Source: Henckelia pumila
Taxonomy: Eukaryota; Streptophyta; Magnoliopsida; Lamiales; Gesneriaceae
Length of the DNA stretch: 64,000 bases
Reading direction: 5' to 3'
Assembly: GCF_033568475.1 (NCBI RefSeq)
Contig: NC_133123.1
Location: 154,333,753-154,397,752 of the forward strand
In this document: piece by piece, positions 1 to 9,704 of the stretch
Layout: each line of letters begins with the position of its first letter
How positions within the stretch are numbered: the stretch's first letter is position 1
Translations under genes and position numbers: made by a program
Notes under the pieces: model-generated
What the model was told of the DNA's origin: nothing
Database searches by the model: none
The model's input: the letters and a program-made list of their open reading frames with translations, nothing else

Positions 1-11
1 GGTGATAACAA

Positions 12-251
12 ACAACAACTTCTACCGGAAGCTTGTCAACCGCCTATGTCTCTCGACCGGTTGAAGTCTCAAGCCTATCGACTGGTTATTCAAACCAGCA
101 GAGGACAAATATCCCTACCGGTTGTATTTCAGGAATCTACTACAACTTCTACCGGAAGCTTGTCAACCGCCTATGTCTCTCGACCGGTTGAAGTCTCAAG
201 CCTATCGACTGGTTATTCAAACCAGCAGAGGACAAATATCCCTACCGGTAG
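12..251 (+). repeat. 127-bp tandem repeat at LTR 5' end
   Basis: Two tandem units of 127 bp (ACTTCTACCGG... starts at 18 and at 145) lie in the presumed U3 region. The second unit is slightly shortened, diverging after CCCTACCGGT. The same pair is present in the other LTRs (about 20186-20425 and 30115-30354). Each unit carries CTCTCGACCGG, so the duplication doubles the element-specific TCGACCG motif upstream of the promoter. Confidence 0.85.
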
Positions 252-568
252 AATGCCAACTGCCTATCAAGATATCTCGAGACAAGTACCTGTGACAAGA
301 TGTTCTTTGCAGGATCCTTTATTAAAAGCAGAGCCGGCGTATCAGAAGATTTGTTGACTCCTGCAAATCAAGACAACAGGTTGTACCAAAATGGCAAAAA
401 CACAGAATGACTGCAGATAAAGCACTCGACCGTTTATTCCAGTTTTGGACCCTGGAAGTTGTCTGCAGTGTACGATCCTCATGCAGAATCATCAATGCAT
501 TTATGAGCATTAAATGTGCATTCAATGCAGCATCAGAACGTTCAAAATAAAGACGTTGATGATTGACC

Positions 569-576
569 TATTTAAA
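569..576 (+). promoter_or_regulatory. Probable LTR TATA box (TATTTAAA)
   Basis: TATTTAAA followed by GGGAGG is the best TATA-like box in the LTR. About 35 bases downstream begins a CAA/ACA-rich, G-poor stretch (600-645) that resembles the leader of a capped RNA. The same box is at 20743-20750 and 30672-30679. No transcript evidence is available here. Confidence 0.5.
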
Positions 577-1308
577 GGGAGGATTGCTCAAGAAGTGAAA
601 AACACAACAATAACAACAAAAAAGGAACAACAACAAGTGATACGAGACAACGAAGAGAGACATTTCAATCACTTGAGTAATATCAGAAGTCCTCATCTGA
701 TATACTTGAGCACACTCACAAGATCATTCATCTACTGCTCAAATAAACCCTCGCTTATAGTTCACGTATCTGATCATCAAGGATCATCCTAGGGTTTCCA
801 AGCCTCTCGACCGCTCTGCAGTCTGAGAAGCTCAACTCAACTATACTCAGTGTTGAAGAGACTTGAAGCTGCTCTGAAAGCTTCCACCAGTCTGATAAGA
901 ACTGAGAATCTTATCTGTGTAAATCTAGGAGTTTCGGATTAGGCATTGGATAAGTCCTAAGTCTGAAGTGGGTGTATTACAAGACGTTGTAATAACCAAA
1001 GTCTTCTAGTGAATTCCTTCCTAAGTGGAAGAAGGGGAGACGTAGAAGGATTAAGCCTTCGAACTTCCATAAAATCGTGCTTTAGCCTTTACTGCCATTT
1101 ATCTTATATCCTGCTCATACATTGCTTTATAAACTTTGCATCACTAAAACCTCTGAACTAGTTCCGCACTATTTAAGTTGTTCAAAACGTTTTAGAAGTT
1201 GAGAAAACAGATTAAGTGAACTAAACCTCACTTGATCATTTTAAAGAAAAAGAAGAAAAGTTTCAGAGTGTATTCACCCCCCCTCTACCCTCTGAACCGA
1301 TCCCAACA

Positions 1309-1470
1309 TATATTTTGTTAGAATCTTAATCTACGACGCTTCTTTCAAACATAGATACGTAATTTGTTGTATTTTATTTATTTCTCTTAAAAAAAATTCG
1401 AGATATTCAGCGATAAATAATGCTTATAGGCATATATAGCGGATGGCCGTGGTGTCTCTTTTGAAGATAA
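1309..1470. repeat. Dispersed sub-repeat, 'ATATATTTTGT' family, copy 1
   Basis: An AT-rich block running from ATATTTTGTTAGAATC through a CGACG core, TTTATTTCTCTTAAAA, TTCGAGATATT and AGCGATAAAT. The same order of words recurs at about 16160-16330, 17195-17400 and 18945-19070, and at the matching places in flank B (31412, 46043, 47090, 48895). It marks the start of each older local repeat unit. No coding capacity is seen. Confidence 0.7.
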
Positions 1471-3150
1471 ATTAATTTATATTTATTTTTTTTATTTTTT
1501 TTAATTCAAGGAATTTTATTTTTTATATGTTAGATTTGTGATATAAACATTTATTGTAAATATTGACCGATTGACTTGTCTCAAGTCTCAAGTTCTATGT
1601 CTAATACAAAAAACTTATTTGAGACTTTACTCATTAAATCTATTCGGTAAAGTGAAAAAGCTCTATACCTAATTTTTTTTAATTCCATTTTTCCGTTTCT
1701 TTTTTAACATTAATCTCATGTAATAAAATGTATTACGTTTTCGATGAATTATCTATCAAGCAAAATTTTCGAAAGGTGCCGATTGATGATGATGATTATT
1801 ATTTTGCCTTATATAGAAATAAACGTGCCAAAATTATGGATTTTTTTTTTGTCTCTATTTGGCCTAGGTACTAATAATGTTGATATATTAATAAAGTGAT
1901 AATTTTAGAAGACTCTTGTATATACCTATTGTCCATCAAAATTATAAATTAATACTAGTAAGCATACGCAACGTCTGCATACGCGTTGCGTGTGTGATTA
2001 AAATATAAATATTATTTATTATATATATATATATATATTTTGTATTTTTGTTTCAAATCAATGTAAATTTAAAAATAAAATCAAGGCACACAAATAGAGA
2101 AAATCATGAATAAATAAAATTTAAAATATAGATAGAAATTGAAATTGAGATTGAGACAAAAATTTTGTTCTCTTTTAAGGGTATTTTAGATATTTTGTCT
2201 TGGTCACCAAATTAATTTTAATTCGATTAGTGAGTAGTGCCCACAAATAAAAAAAAATCATGGACAACTGAATTTTAAAATATAGATAGAGATAGAGATA
2301 AAGATAAAGATAGAGATTTTGTTTATTTTAATAGTATTTAGATTTTCGTCTTGAATTTTACCAAATTAATTTTAATTCGATTTGTAAATGATTTTCTTTT
2401 TCAGTAATTCGCTTTGCTCGAATCAAGCAACACCAACATCAACCAGAGAATTCCCAGAACAACACACACAATTTCACAATCAAGAAGATCAAGTAATAAC
2501 CAAAACAGTAAACAATTTTATTTATCAATACGAGAGAAAAGAGTTTTTTTTAATAAAAAAAATGCCATGTATTAACGATAAATCAACAAAACATTAGGCG
2601 AATTAAATTTGTCCAACCTGTAAATTGTAATGAGTGGATTGTGCGTGCAAATCAAACGTAAATAACAGCAAAACAATTCTACCCGTAGGCAATATAAATT
2701 AATACACAATCAACAGTTTATTGACTTAAATGAGCACATTTAATAAGGTAGAAAAGGGAAAAATTTATGAGAATGATTACAATGTTACATACAGACACTT
2801 TACAAATTACACACTCTTCGCATGGGGTAGGGTCGAATTTTCCCTTGACATCATAGTGCCAAATATACAGTCCAGACTTCAGCAGAGATCGTTAAAATTT
2901 TTTTGGCCATCAATATTTTTTAATAATTTAAATTATAATTACTTCAATAAAACAATATAACGCATCATTTGAATACACTTTTTTTTAGATCTTATAATTT
3001 CATAATTTTTTTATTGTACTGAAATGAACCACAAATAAATTCAAAAATAATAATAAACATACACGAATTTAGAATAACATGTAAAAAAAACATTTTCTCA
3101 CGTGTAACGCTTTTTACTAGTATCGATAAATAGAGTAATGTCCCCCTGCA

Positions 3151-3288
3151 CACCAGTATGCATGAATTTTGTGTGCACCGCGTGATATTCGCGCGAACAT
3201 TTAAAATGTTTCCGCGAACATCTAATTTTAATTTTCATATGTTCGCGCGAACATCACGCGGTGCACACAAAATTCATGCACACTGGTG
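3151..3288. mobile_element. Hairpin MITE (foldback), flank A
   Basis: The two arms are near-perfect inverted repeats of about 50 bp. The left arm begins CACCAGTATGCATGAATTTT and the right arm ends AAATTCATGCACACTGGTG; both include GTGCACCGCGTGAT and CGCGCGAACAT. The element is non-coding and lies immediately left of a (TA)n tract. It is also present in flank B at 33251-33388, so it predates the 30-kb duplication. Confidence 0.8.
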
Positions 3289-3297
3289 TAAAACAGA

Positions 3298-3300
<3 letters not shown>

Positions 3301-3370
<70 letters not shown>
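3301..3370. repeat. (TA)n microsatellite interrupted by a MITE
   Basis: An almost pure (TA)n run that continues at 3526-3551 after the inserted hairpin element. In flank B the tract is uninterrupted and about 45 bp long (33403-33447). Confidence 0.95.
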
Positions 3371-3373
<3 letters not shown>

Positions 3374-3525
3374 TTCTTTTATGGTGCCCAACTCTATATG
3401 CCCAACTCCATGCCCACCATGTACAATATGTGATAAGTCAACTCATCAATTGTGTTGGTCAACTCACATATTGTACATGGTGGGCATGGAGTTGGGCATA
3501 TGAGTTGGGCACCATAAAAGAACTC
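3371..3525. mobile_element. 155-bp hairpin MITE, present only in flank A
   Basis: Starts GAGTTCTTTTATGGTGCCCA and ends TGGGCACCATAAAAGAACTC, with arms of about 65 bp that are almost perfectly complementary around a short loop near 3440-3460. It sits inside a (TA)n tract, so the target duplication is probably TA. The 30-kb copy at 33403-33447 has the same flanks and TA tract but no insertion. The terminal and inner words (ACTCTATA, TGCCCACCATG) are shared with the hairpin at 52711-52863. Confidence 0.85.
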
Positions 3526-4149
3526 TATATATATATATATATATATATATAACGAACACACGTAGCTTGTAGGGTTCAAGCTAGTTGAGCGCGGTGGTGG
3601 TTTTGTTAAACTTAGAGGCGTTGTCGGTTTTATTTTAAAAATGAAGTGTTTATTTATTTTAAATAATTTAAATATGTTGATATGTTTAATATTAGAATAT
3701 ATTTTTTTCGTCGAAATTACCAAAATGGGTAAAATACTATGAAAATAATTTAAATAGTAATATACATAAAAATAGTTTTAACTTTATCATTAATGTTTTT
3801 TTTGAAACTAAATTTATCATAAATATTAAACATATATTAAAAAATAAAAAAATTTAATTTTAATTTAGGAATTTTTTTTGAGAAATTATGTACAAAAAAT
3901 AGACGATGGCGTGTTAAGAATTTAATAAAATATATAAGGATAATATAGAGAAGTAAAATATCAAAATAATATTTTTTTTAGAAAATTAAGGGCGACTTTA
4001 ATTTTTTTAAAAATAGTTTATAAGCTGTTAAACAACTTATTTTGACAGCTTATAAGTTGTTTGACAAAAAATTTGCCAAACAAATTTCAAGACCTTATAA
4101 GCTATCTCTCCCAAACACCTTACACTCACAAGGCTATCTGAATAATAAG

Positions 4150-4357
4150 ACGCCAATATGATTCTCAACAGTGTTCATACACAAAACAATTATTACTCTA
4201 AATATTAGGAATATGTAACAAAAAAACATATTAATGGAAATATATTAAAAAAAATCAATGAATAACGCCAATATGATTCTCAACAGTGTTCATACACAAA
4301 AAATTATTACTCTAAATATTAGGAATATGTAACCAAAAACATATTAATGGAAATATT
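4150..4357. repeat. Direct repeat, about 115-bp period, 3' of the 144-codon gene
   Basis: Two copies of ACGCCAATATGATTCTCAAC... start at 4150 and 4265 and run through ATTAATGGAAATAT. They lie just beyond the stop codon of the minus-strand gene at 4444-4878, in its probable 3' UTR or downstream flank. The same pair follows the other three gene copies (near 17890, 34045 and 47790), so it was duplicated with the gene. Confidence 0.85.
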
Positions 4358-4443
4358 TATGTGTGTGTGAGTGTCGACTAAGGTGGTATCATGTTGCACT
4401 TTAATCTACATTAACATTATAAGAGTTACGCAGCGCAACAAGA

Positions 4444-4878
4444 CTATCTGAATAATGACCAATCAGTCATGACCATAACAGCTTGAAACATTTTTGCTTT
4501 TTCCATCGGATCTGTTGCTTCTTCAGTATTGTTCACAAATCTCCAATCATTCGCCACCGCAGCCTTCCTCGACTGATCCTTCCTCTCATTGATATATTCG
4601 AAAATTCTGAGCAACAAGGCATCACACGTTGCCGTGACTTCTTTCCCCGGCTTCTCCTCCGGTGGAGGACGAAACCACAGCTCCACACACTTCTCCGCGG
4701 TATTACTTGGGAATCGTCGTGCTAGTTGTCGTGCATAAACTTGCCGTTTTATCATTCGATGGTGCTGTGGCGGAGGCACTGAAACGACTACGAGGAGGAG
4801 GAAGGCGGCAGTAATTGATGCAATGATAAGAAAATACATCATGGCATCTGACTTGGGATACCTTTTACGGCCTGCCAT
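4444..4878 (-). CDS. Unidentified 144-aa membrane-anchored protein, copy A1
   Basis: Intact single-exon ORF from MAGRKRYPKS to DWSLFR. I do not recognise the family. After a basic N-terminus (RKRYPK) there is one hydrophobic segment at about residues 13-34 (MMYFLIIASITAAFLLLVVV), then PPPQHHR and a soluble, charged C-terminal part with two cysteines (CVELWF, TCDALL) and a proline-rich PPPEEKP. This suggests a single-pass membrane or signal-anchored protein; that is inference. Four copies occur in the window. A1 and B1 (34339-34773) encode the same protein, and A2/B2 differ from them only inside the membrane segment, where in-frame indels compensate and the frame is kept. The initiator ATG gives the longest frame shared by all four. 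Confidence 0.6.
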   Translation of the reverse strand: MAGRKRYPKSDAMMYFLIIASITAAFLLLVVVSVPPPQHHRMIKRQVYARQLARRFPSNTAEKCVELWFRPPPEEKPGKEVTATCDALLLRIFEYINERKDQSRKAAVANDWRFVNNTEEATDPMEKAKMFQAVMVMTDWSLFR

Positions 4879-5099
4879 GGCTAGTTTATGAATGATAAAA
4901 TTTGTTCCTGTAGTTTTTTTTCACAAAATTGATGATATAAGGGTGGATATTTATGTGTCTCCTCCTATGTATAATATACTATTTGGTATTTTGTTTTGAG
5001 AAGAGTCTTTTTAATTCCTGAAATTTTGGAATTGGTAATAATTTTGGGATTTGTAACACATATGTTCGAAGTACATATATATATATATTTATATATATG
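4879..5099. other. Upstream flank of copy A1, no gene seen
   Basis: AT-rich DNA directly upstream (for the minus strand) of the 144-codon gene, and the likely place of its promoter. I see no convincing TATA box at a fixed distance that is shared by all four gene copies. In copy A2 this flank is shortened: homology resumes at GAGTCTTTTTAATTCC. Confidence 0.5.
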
Positions 5100-5409
5100 A
5101 AAAATTGCTTTTTTGGTTCTGAATGTTTGTAATTTTACGATTTCAGTCCTTTATATTTTCAAATTTCAGTTTTAGTCCGCTATCTTTATTTTTTTGGAAA
5201 TTTTAGTCCTTTTTCCAACATGGCGCTGATATGGAACCAATTCAGTGCTAATGTGGAGCTGACGTGTATAGCGTCACGTAAGCATTTTCGAATAAAAAGG
5301 ACCAAAATTGCCAAAAATCGAAACATGTAGGACTAAAGTTTAAATATGAAAACATAGAGGACCAAAATAGCAAAGCGACAAACATACATGACCAAATTTG
5401 TTGTTTTCC
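5100..5409. mobile_element. Non-autonomous TIR element, about 310 bp (copy 1)
   Basis: Ends are inverted versions of each other: AAAATTGCTTTTTTGGTTCT at the left, and ...GACCAAATTTGTTGTTTTCC at the right. Internal TCAGTCCTTTATATTTT and AGTCCTTTTTCCAACATGGC on one side mirror AAAAAGGACC and ATAGAGGACC on the other. Related copies lie at about 34996-35307 (the duplicated one) and 55380-55690 (laccase intron 2), so it is a dispersed family. It has no coding capacity and the superfamily is not assigned. Confidence 0.7.
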
Positions 5410-5481
5410 CATATATATCTTACTATATTAATGATATGCATTAATTAATTATCAAAATTTTGGATTTCGTAGAAGCAAATA

Positions 5482-5880
5482 TCTTATTATATTATTAAAG
5501 TAGAGACCCTTTAATTAACAAACTTTTAATTAATTGGTGAAGCTTGATTTGAAATTACCATTATCTCCTAACTTAATTTTTAATTAAACCGAAATTGTTG
5601 GGCAAAATAGTCATTTTATACAGTTTCCTCTTTTCTAGCCATTGAAAGTTCACTTTGTGCCCTTTGATATTATTTTATTTACAAATATGACACTCACTTT
5701 ATCAGATATATACATTTTTGTGAATATTTATTTAAAAAAACGTTATATTTTTATTATTTTTTAATTTTACAATTTATTATTTATTGTTTTATTATTTTTT
5801 TATTTTACAATTTATTATTTTTTGTCTTTTTTTAAAAAAACAAAATATACGAGCACGCAACGCGTGCAGCGAAATACTAG
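5482..5880 (+). mobile_element. Non-autonomous Helitron-like element, 399 bp
   Basis: Begins with TC (TCTTATTATATTATTAAAG) after an A and ends with CTAG before a T. A GCACGC-AAC-GCGTGC hairpin lies at 5853-5867, nine bases before the CTAG; this is the standard Helitron 3' architecture. The paralogous repeat at about 18741-18760 reads GAAGCAAATATATAAATAG with no insertion, which is the expected A/T empty site. It has no coding capacity. A copy in flank B lies at 35379-35777. Confidence 0.8.
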
Positions 5881-6063
5881 TATAAATAGTAAAGGAAAAC
5901 ACAAACCCGTCCAAATTAAATTGTTCGTGTCGATCGATTTTTTCCTCGATCATAATTTGGATTAGTTTTAAAATAAATCAAATCAGAAGAAGTTGATTTG
6001 GTTTGAAGTTTGATTATCTAAACCATATCCAACCACATTAATTTTTATAAAATTGAAAGTATG

Positions 6064-6498
6064 TGATGTAGCCAAAAATAACTTGTATATGACACGTTGC
6101 TTCCGCAAAGTTCGGAGTATCAACGGATCCTTGTATGTTCCCGGTGGAGATCTTCAGTGGGTTGTTCCTACGTCACAAAACAAATTCAGAGGAGCTGGGA
6201 GGGTTCCCGGCGAAGACACTCCGATGCTCAAGTCAGCGATTACTCAAGGAATAATAATCAAGAGTAGAGCGTTATAGTGCTAAAGAAAATGTGTACCTTA
6301 ATAATGATGTGACTTGAGCTATTTATAGATATTCAGAGAGTTTCATGGGCTTGAGCCTCTTATGGGCTTGTGTAGAATTCAGGGCCTGCTTGAATTAAAT
6401 AAATATATTATTTAAATAAGCTTGGACCTCAAAAATATTTGGAGTGGACCTTCATGATTGGGCTCAGGCCCAGTTGAATTTTTAGGTGTAACTTATCA
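6064..6498 (-). repeat. 3' LTR of gypsy element A
   Basis: In element orientation this is the 3' LTR. It starts TGATGTAGCC and ends ACTTATCA on the plus strand, with the target duplication GTATG immediately to the left. The sequence just inside (TAGGCCCCCCACTC, read on the minus strand as a purine run) is the polypurine tract. Confidence 0.9.
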
Positions 6499-6513
6499 TA
6501 GGCCCCCCACTCT
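6499..6513 (-). other. Polypurine tract of gypsy element A
   Basis: On the minus strand GAGTGGGGGGCCTA abuts the start of the 3' LTR, as expected for the plus-strand DNA primer. The same run is in copy B at 36396-36410. Confidence 0.75.
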
Positions 6514-7655
6514 CGGGCGTGTCGCGTGTGTTGAGAGGACCGAGAGTAGAATTTTTATCGGAGTATTGTCAAAAATTTAATTGCCGAGAACGAATATTGT
6601 TTTCCCCCGAAAGCTCTTCAGATATGGAGAAACATTGATGGAGAAACCGTAGTAGGACTGTGATGCCATGGAATTAAAATCATGGCAGGTAATTGTCTCT
6701 CACGTGTCTTCCAATTTGAGAATATACATGATTTTGTAAATCCATGATCTTCTCTCCTCATTATTATTTTTAGCTCATATTTTCCTTTCCAAACTTGGCT
6801 CTTTTTCGGAAACGTGAATACGTGATATTGTTTGTATGTATCTATGTGTATATGTGTGTCTATCATCTCCTCCGATTCATGTTCATCATCTCCTTGACTA
6901 TTAATTGGCGAACGGATGGTCGTGGCCGGAAAGAAGACGCGCTCCGTGGTTGGCGAAGGGCGGCAACGGTGGCTGGGGGGTGTCGTTTCCAGCGACTCGA
7001 GTTCCAGCCATGGATCGTCATCCACAGCTTGTGGATGCGTCTAGATCCAGACTAGGTTAAAACTGGAAAAGGTGGCCACGAGGTGCGTCGGCGCTGGTTG
7101 ATTATATCCGACTGAGATGGCTTCGAGTTTCAGCCATGGAGCTGTTTTCACGAGGTTGAAAACATCCAAATCTGAAATCGAAAGGGGAAGGACGCAGACA
7201 GGGTGGAAAAGATGGTGTAGATCCAGCGATGGCTCCTCGTCTATTGCCAGCCATGGTGTAGCCTCCAAGCTATCCAAATCTGGCTTTGACGGAGTGAGGG
7301 TGGTCGCTGTCGGAGATGGTGGTGGCGTGACTGTGCGATGGAGGCGGTGGATAGAAAATGATGGCTAAGTGCCGGTTGGTTGATGGTAGTGGATGATGGT
7401 GATGATGTTGAACCCAGATCACGATGGAGATATACGCATATATATATATACACATAATTATATACATGCCATGATATATTTAAATAATTATGACGATTAA
7501 GCTTTTGATGATGTTCCTTTTTATTATTTAGTCGATTTATGTGTAATATATTTAAGAAATTATTACTAACCGACCTTGATATTGTGCAAGAAATTGCGAT
7601 TCCAAAAATATATATATTTTATATGTTTATTCTTTTTTTTTTTAAATCATTGCAG
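6514..7655. other. Gypsy non-coding region between 3' LTR and antisense gene
   Basis: A locally GC-richer part (about 6900-7340) contains CAGCCATGG at 7005, 7131 and 7248, spaced 126 and 117 bp, suggesting a degenerate tandem repeat of about 120 bp. Short frames exist on both strands (for example minus 6618-7025, plus 7117-7368), but none resembles a known protein. For the antisense gene this would be the 5' UTR and first intron; T-rich DNA followed by TTGCAG at 7650-7655 looks like a splice acceptor. Confidence 0.5.
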
Positions 7656-9704
7656 GGTGTCCTTTGCAGGGTAAAATACTTTCGGTGTTGGTTGCTAACC
7701 GAGATACTTACCCCTCTTCGCCAGCAGAGTCTGGCCATGATAGTGAAATTTACGAGTGCTTATCTCCCTTGAGTGATTTGAATTCTTGCGATAATAGTAG
7801 TTCCCAAGAGTCTTTGGGAGGAGTGAGCGAGCGTCTTCTGGACGAGTCTGAGATTTTAAGCCCATTCTGAGAACTTGAATTATCATCTAGACATATTCTT
7901 AAGATTCCAAAAAATGGAGATTCATGTCAAGAACCGCCTCCGGGATATTTTACTGTATATCTGGAGTACTTTAATTTTGGTTTCTCGCTTCCTCCTCATG
8001 CCCTTTTGATAGAAATTGTAGATAGTCTTGGGGTGAGTTTAAGTCAATTAACACCAAGTGCGATTCTTCTTTTTACGTGCTTCCTATGTAGAGTGAGCAA
8101 AATTAAAATGTCTCCAACTATAGACTTATTTTATGCGCTCTTCTCGGTGCGTCGTTCCATGCCGGGTTCCTATACTTATTTTCTACCTCGCGGAGATTGT
8201 AAGTTTTTATCTCGTTGTCCATCTCCAAAAAGCGATTGGAGAAAAAAGTTTGTTTATTTCTGGGATTATGGTTGGGAGGTTCCCATAGTATAGAGTCTGG
8301 GCCACCGGAGAATTATTTTTAGCAAAACTCATCGTGAGTTGCAACTTGAATGTCGCTCCTTAGGTCTTTTCAAAAAGTTGGTTGATCCACAAACTTTTCT
8401 TCCTGCCGGTATTTGCTTTTTTATTCTCTTGCATGCTATTGTATTTTTTTTTTTTTAAAAATAAATGTACCTTGCTCGATGTAATTTGAGAATTTATTGT
8501 ATTTATTTATGTATTATTCTCCTTGTTTTTTTTATAGGTAAAAAAATAAGTTTGGCGGAGGTCCGGGCGTGCATAGAGAAAAATGAGAAGGATGCGTCAA
8601 AAATGTTAAGAAAAGACTCCACAAAGGAGCGAGCTATCGTTGGTTCTCAAGAGCTTTCCCGGAGGAGGAAGTCTCCCGGGCCTTCAAATCATGCTCAGCG
8701 TTCTGGCCCACCATCCAAACGATCCGATGCGCATGATAGAAAGACTAGCGGCAAAAGAAAAGATGTTGCAGCTGGACCTGACATCGATGCATGTAGCAAA
8801 AAGGTTGAAGATCCAAGAGATCCGAAGAAAAAACGTGACGACGAACGAGTAGTTGATCTGGGAGCTCTCGAGGGTCGCCACTTGTTCGTGGAAGGAGTGA
8901 ACCATAAAAATAATGCTGGATCTTTTTGGGATTTGAAAGATCCAGAAATTGGTTGGAGAACGGGAGCAGACCTGACTGGAGATCATAATAGGGTGCATTT
9001 ACTGCCACAACCTACCGAAGTGTTGACTCGGTCTTTTGCTTCGTCCGCCTTCCAGGTATATCATTATTTGCTTGTTGTTATTTATTACGATTTTTACGTA
9101 ACAAATAATTTTCTTTATCTATGGGTTTTTATAGATTTTATCGCTTGCTCACACTTTTTAATTTCGAGAAGAGAGGTTTCGAAATTCCGGGAAAAAATTT
9201 GATGACGAGCTTACGTCCTTAAGGGGTGAGTGCAAAAGACTTAGCGAGGAAAACACTAAGGCTAGAGATGATTTTCTCAAGTCGCAAAAGGATCTTGAAG
9301 AAAAAACCAAAAGGTATGATGTCTTGTGCCGGGAGATGGAGGAACTTAGAGGGAAATATTCTCGTGAATCAGAGACCGGTGAGATTTTTCTCAATTCGTC
9401 AATAGGCAAGAATATCTTGCGAAGCACCGGAGAAAAAGCAATTGAAGGCTATCGAGAATCCACAGCTTTTAGAGATGAAGTGATTCAGCGGGCGATTGTT
9501 ATTCATGATGAAGTTGTCGTGGATTGTCGCCAAGAACTACGGGATACTAAACTAGTTTCGGAGGAAATTATTATGATGATTCACCCTAAAATTTCGGAGC
9601 CTAAAACTGCAAGAGTTGAGGATGACTCGAATCCTCCCTTAGGGGATTTATTGGGATGTCTGGGTGATGAGGAGATGATCGAATCTTTGCGTTCAAATTT
9701 TTAG
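7656..9704 (+). pseudogene. Antisense gene of gypsy element A (gypsy-type 'transposase' domain), three exons
   Basis: On the strand opposite to gag-pol. Exon-like blocks 7656-8408, 8538-9055 and 9135-9704 join in frame through canonical GT-AG introns (GTATTT...TTATAG and GTATAT...TTATAG). The first exon encodes GYFTVYLEYFNFGFSLPPH and LGVSLSQLTPSAI, the signature of the plant 'putative gypsy type transposon' domain (PF04195, from memory). The second is basic and serine-rich, with nuclear-localisation-like KKKRDDER. The third is charged and coiled-coil-like (ECKRLSEENTKARDD). In-frame stops at 7868 (TGA), 8291 (TAG) and 9159 (TAA) make it a pseudogene. Antisense extra genes of this kind are known from Tat elements (gene 23 of maize Grande, Retand); their function is unknown. 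Confidence 0.7.

Larger units (their letters stand above)
1..1308 (+). repeat. Copia-1 LTR, 5'-truncated by window edge
   Basis: This block is the same sequence as both LTRs of the complete element at 20157-31411; it starts 18 bases inside the LTR and ends in CCCAACA. The bases after it (TATATTTTGTTAG) match those after the 3' LTR at 31411. At the one position where the two LTRs of the complete element differ (21138 G, 31067 T), this copy carries T like the 3' LTR. It is therefore best read as the 3' LTR of an upstream, tandemly duplicated Copia-1; a solo LTR is the alternative. Confidence 0.9.
1471..4143. other. Intergenic AT-rich DNA, no gene seen
   Basis: No ORF here resembles a known protein; the few 60-110 codon frames are low-complexity. 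The stretch holds short microsatellites (TA at about 2021-2038), a GATAGA-rich tract at about 2283-2316, two hairpin elements listed separately, and a degenerate AGCTTATAAG inverted repeat near 4020-4070. A minus-strand CTAGT preceded by a CGCAACG/CGTTGCG stem near 1955-2000 could be another Helitron 3' end, but I could not find its other end. Confidence 0.6.

Noticed and set aside
46..792. ORFs of 103, 67 and 92 codons in each LTR copy (also near 20220 and 30149)
   Set aside because: They are frames through the LTR tandem repeat and leader, repeated only because the LTR is repeated; no start context, no known domain, and they overlap the promoter region.
3394..3723. Minus-strand 109-codon frame with YIYIYIYI
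   Set aside because: Translation of the TA microsatellite and hairpin element; the B copy changes completely with the repeat length.
4150..4357. Direct repeats as a CRISPR-like or other spaced array
   Set aside because: Only two units of about 95 bp with a short spacer, in a plant nuclear context; a plain tandem duplication.
4483..4725. 80-codon frame opposite the 144-codon gene (also at 18221, 34378, 48122)
   Set aside because: Exact antisense shadow of the minus-strand ORF, which has the longer frame and the sensible protein layout.
6618..7055. Overlapping ORFs on both strands in the gypsy 3' region as host genes
   Set aside because: Low-complexity frames in a tandem-repeat-like patch inside a retrotransposon, with no domain and no splice context except as leader of the antisense gene.
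7682..7688. GGTGTTG inside the gypsy antisense gene as part of the Copia-2 motif set
   Set aside because: Single isolated 7-mer without the companion GTTG.CAACA half; expected by chance at this window size.
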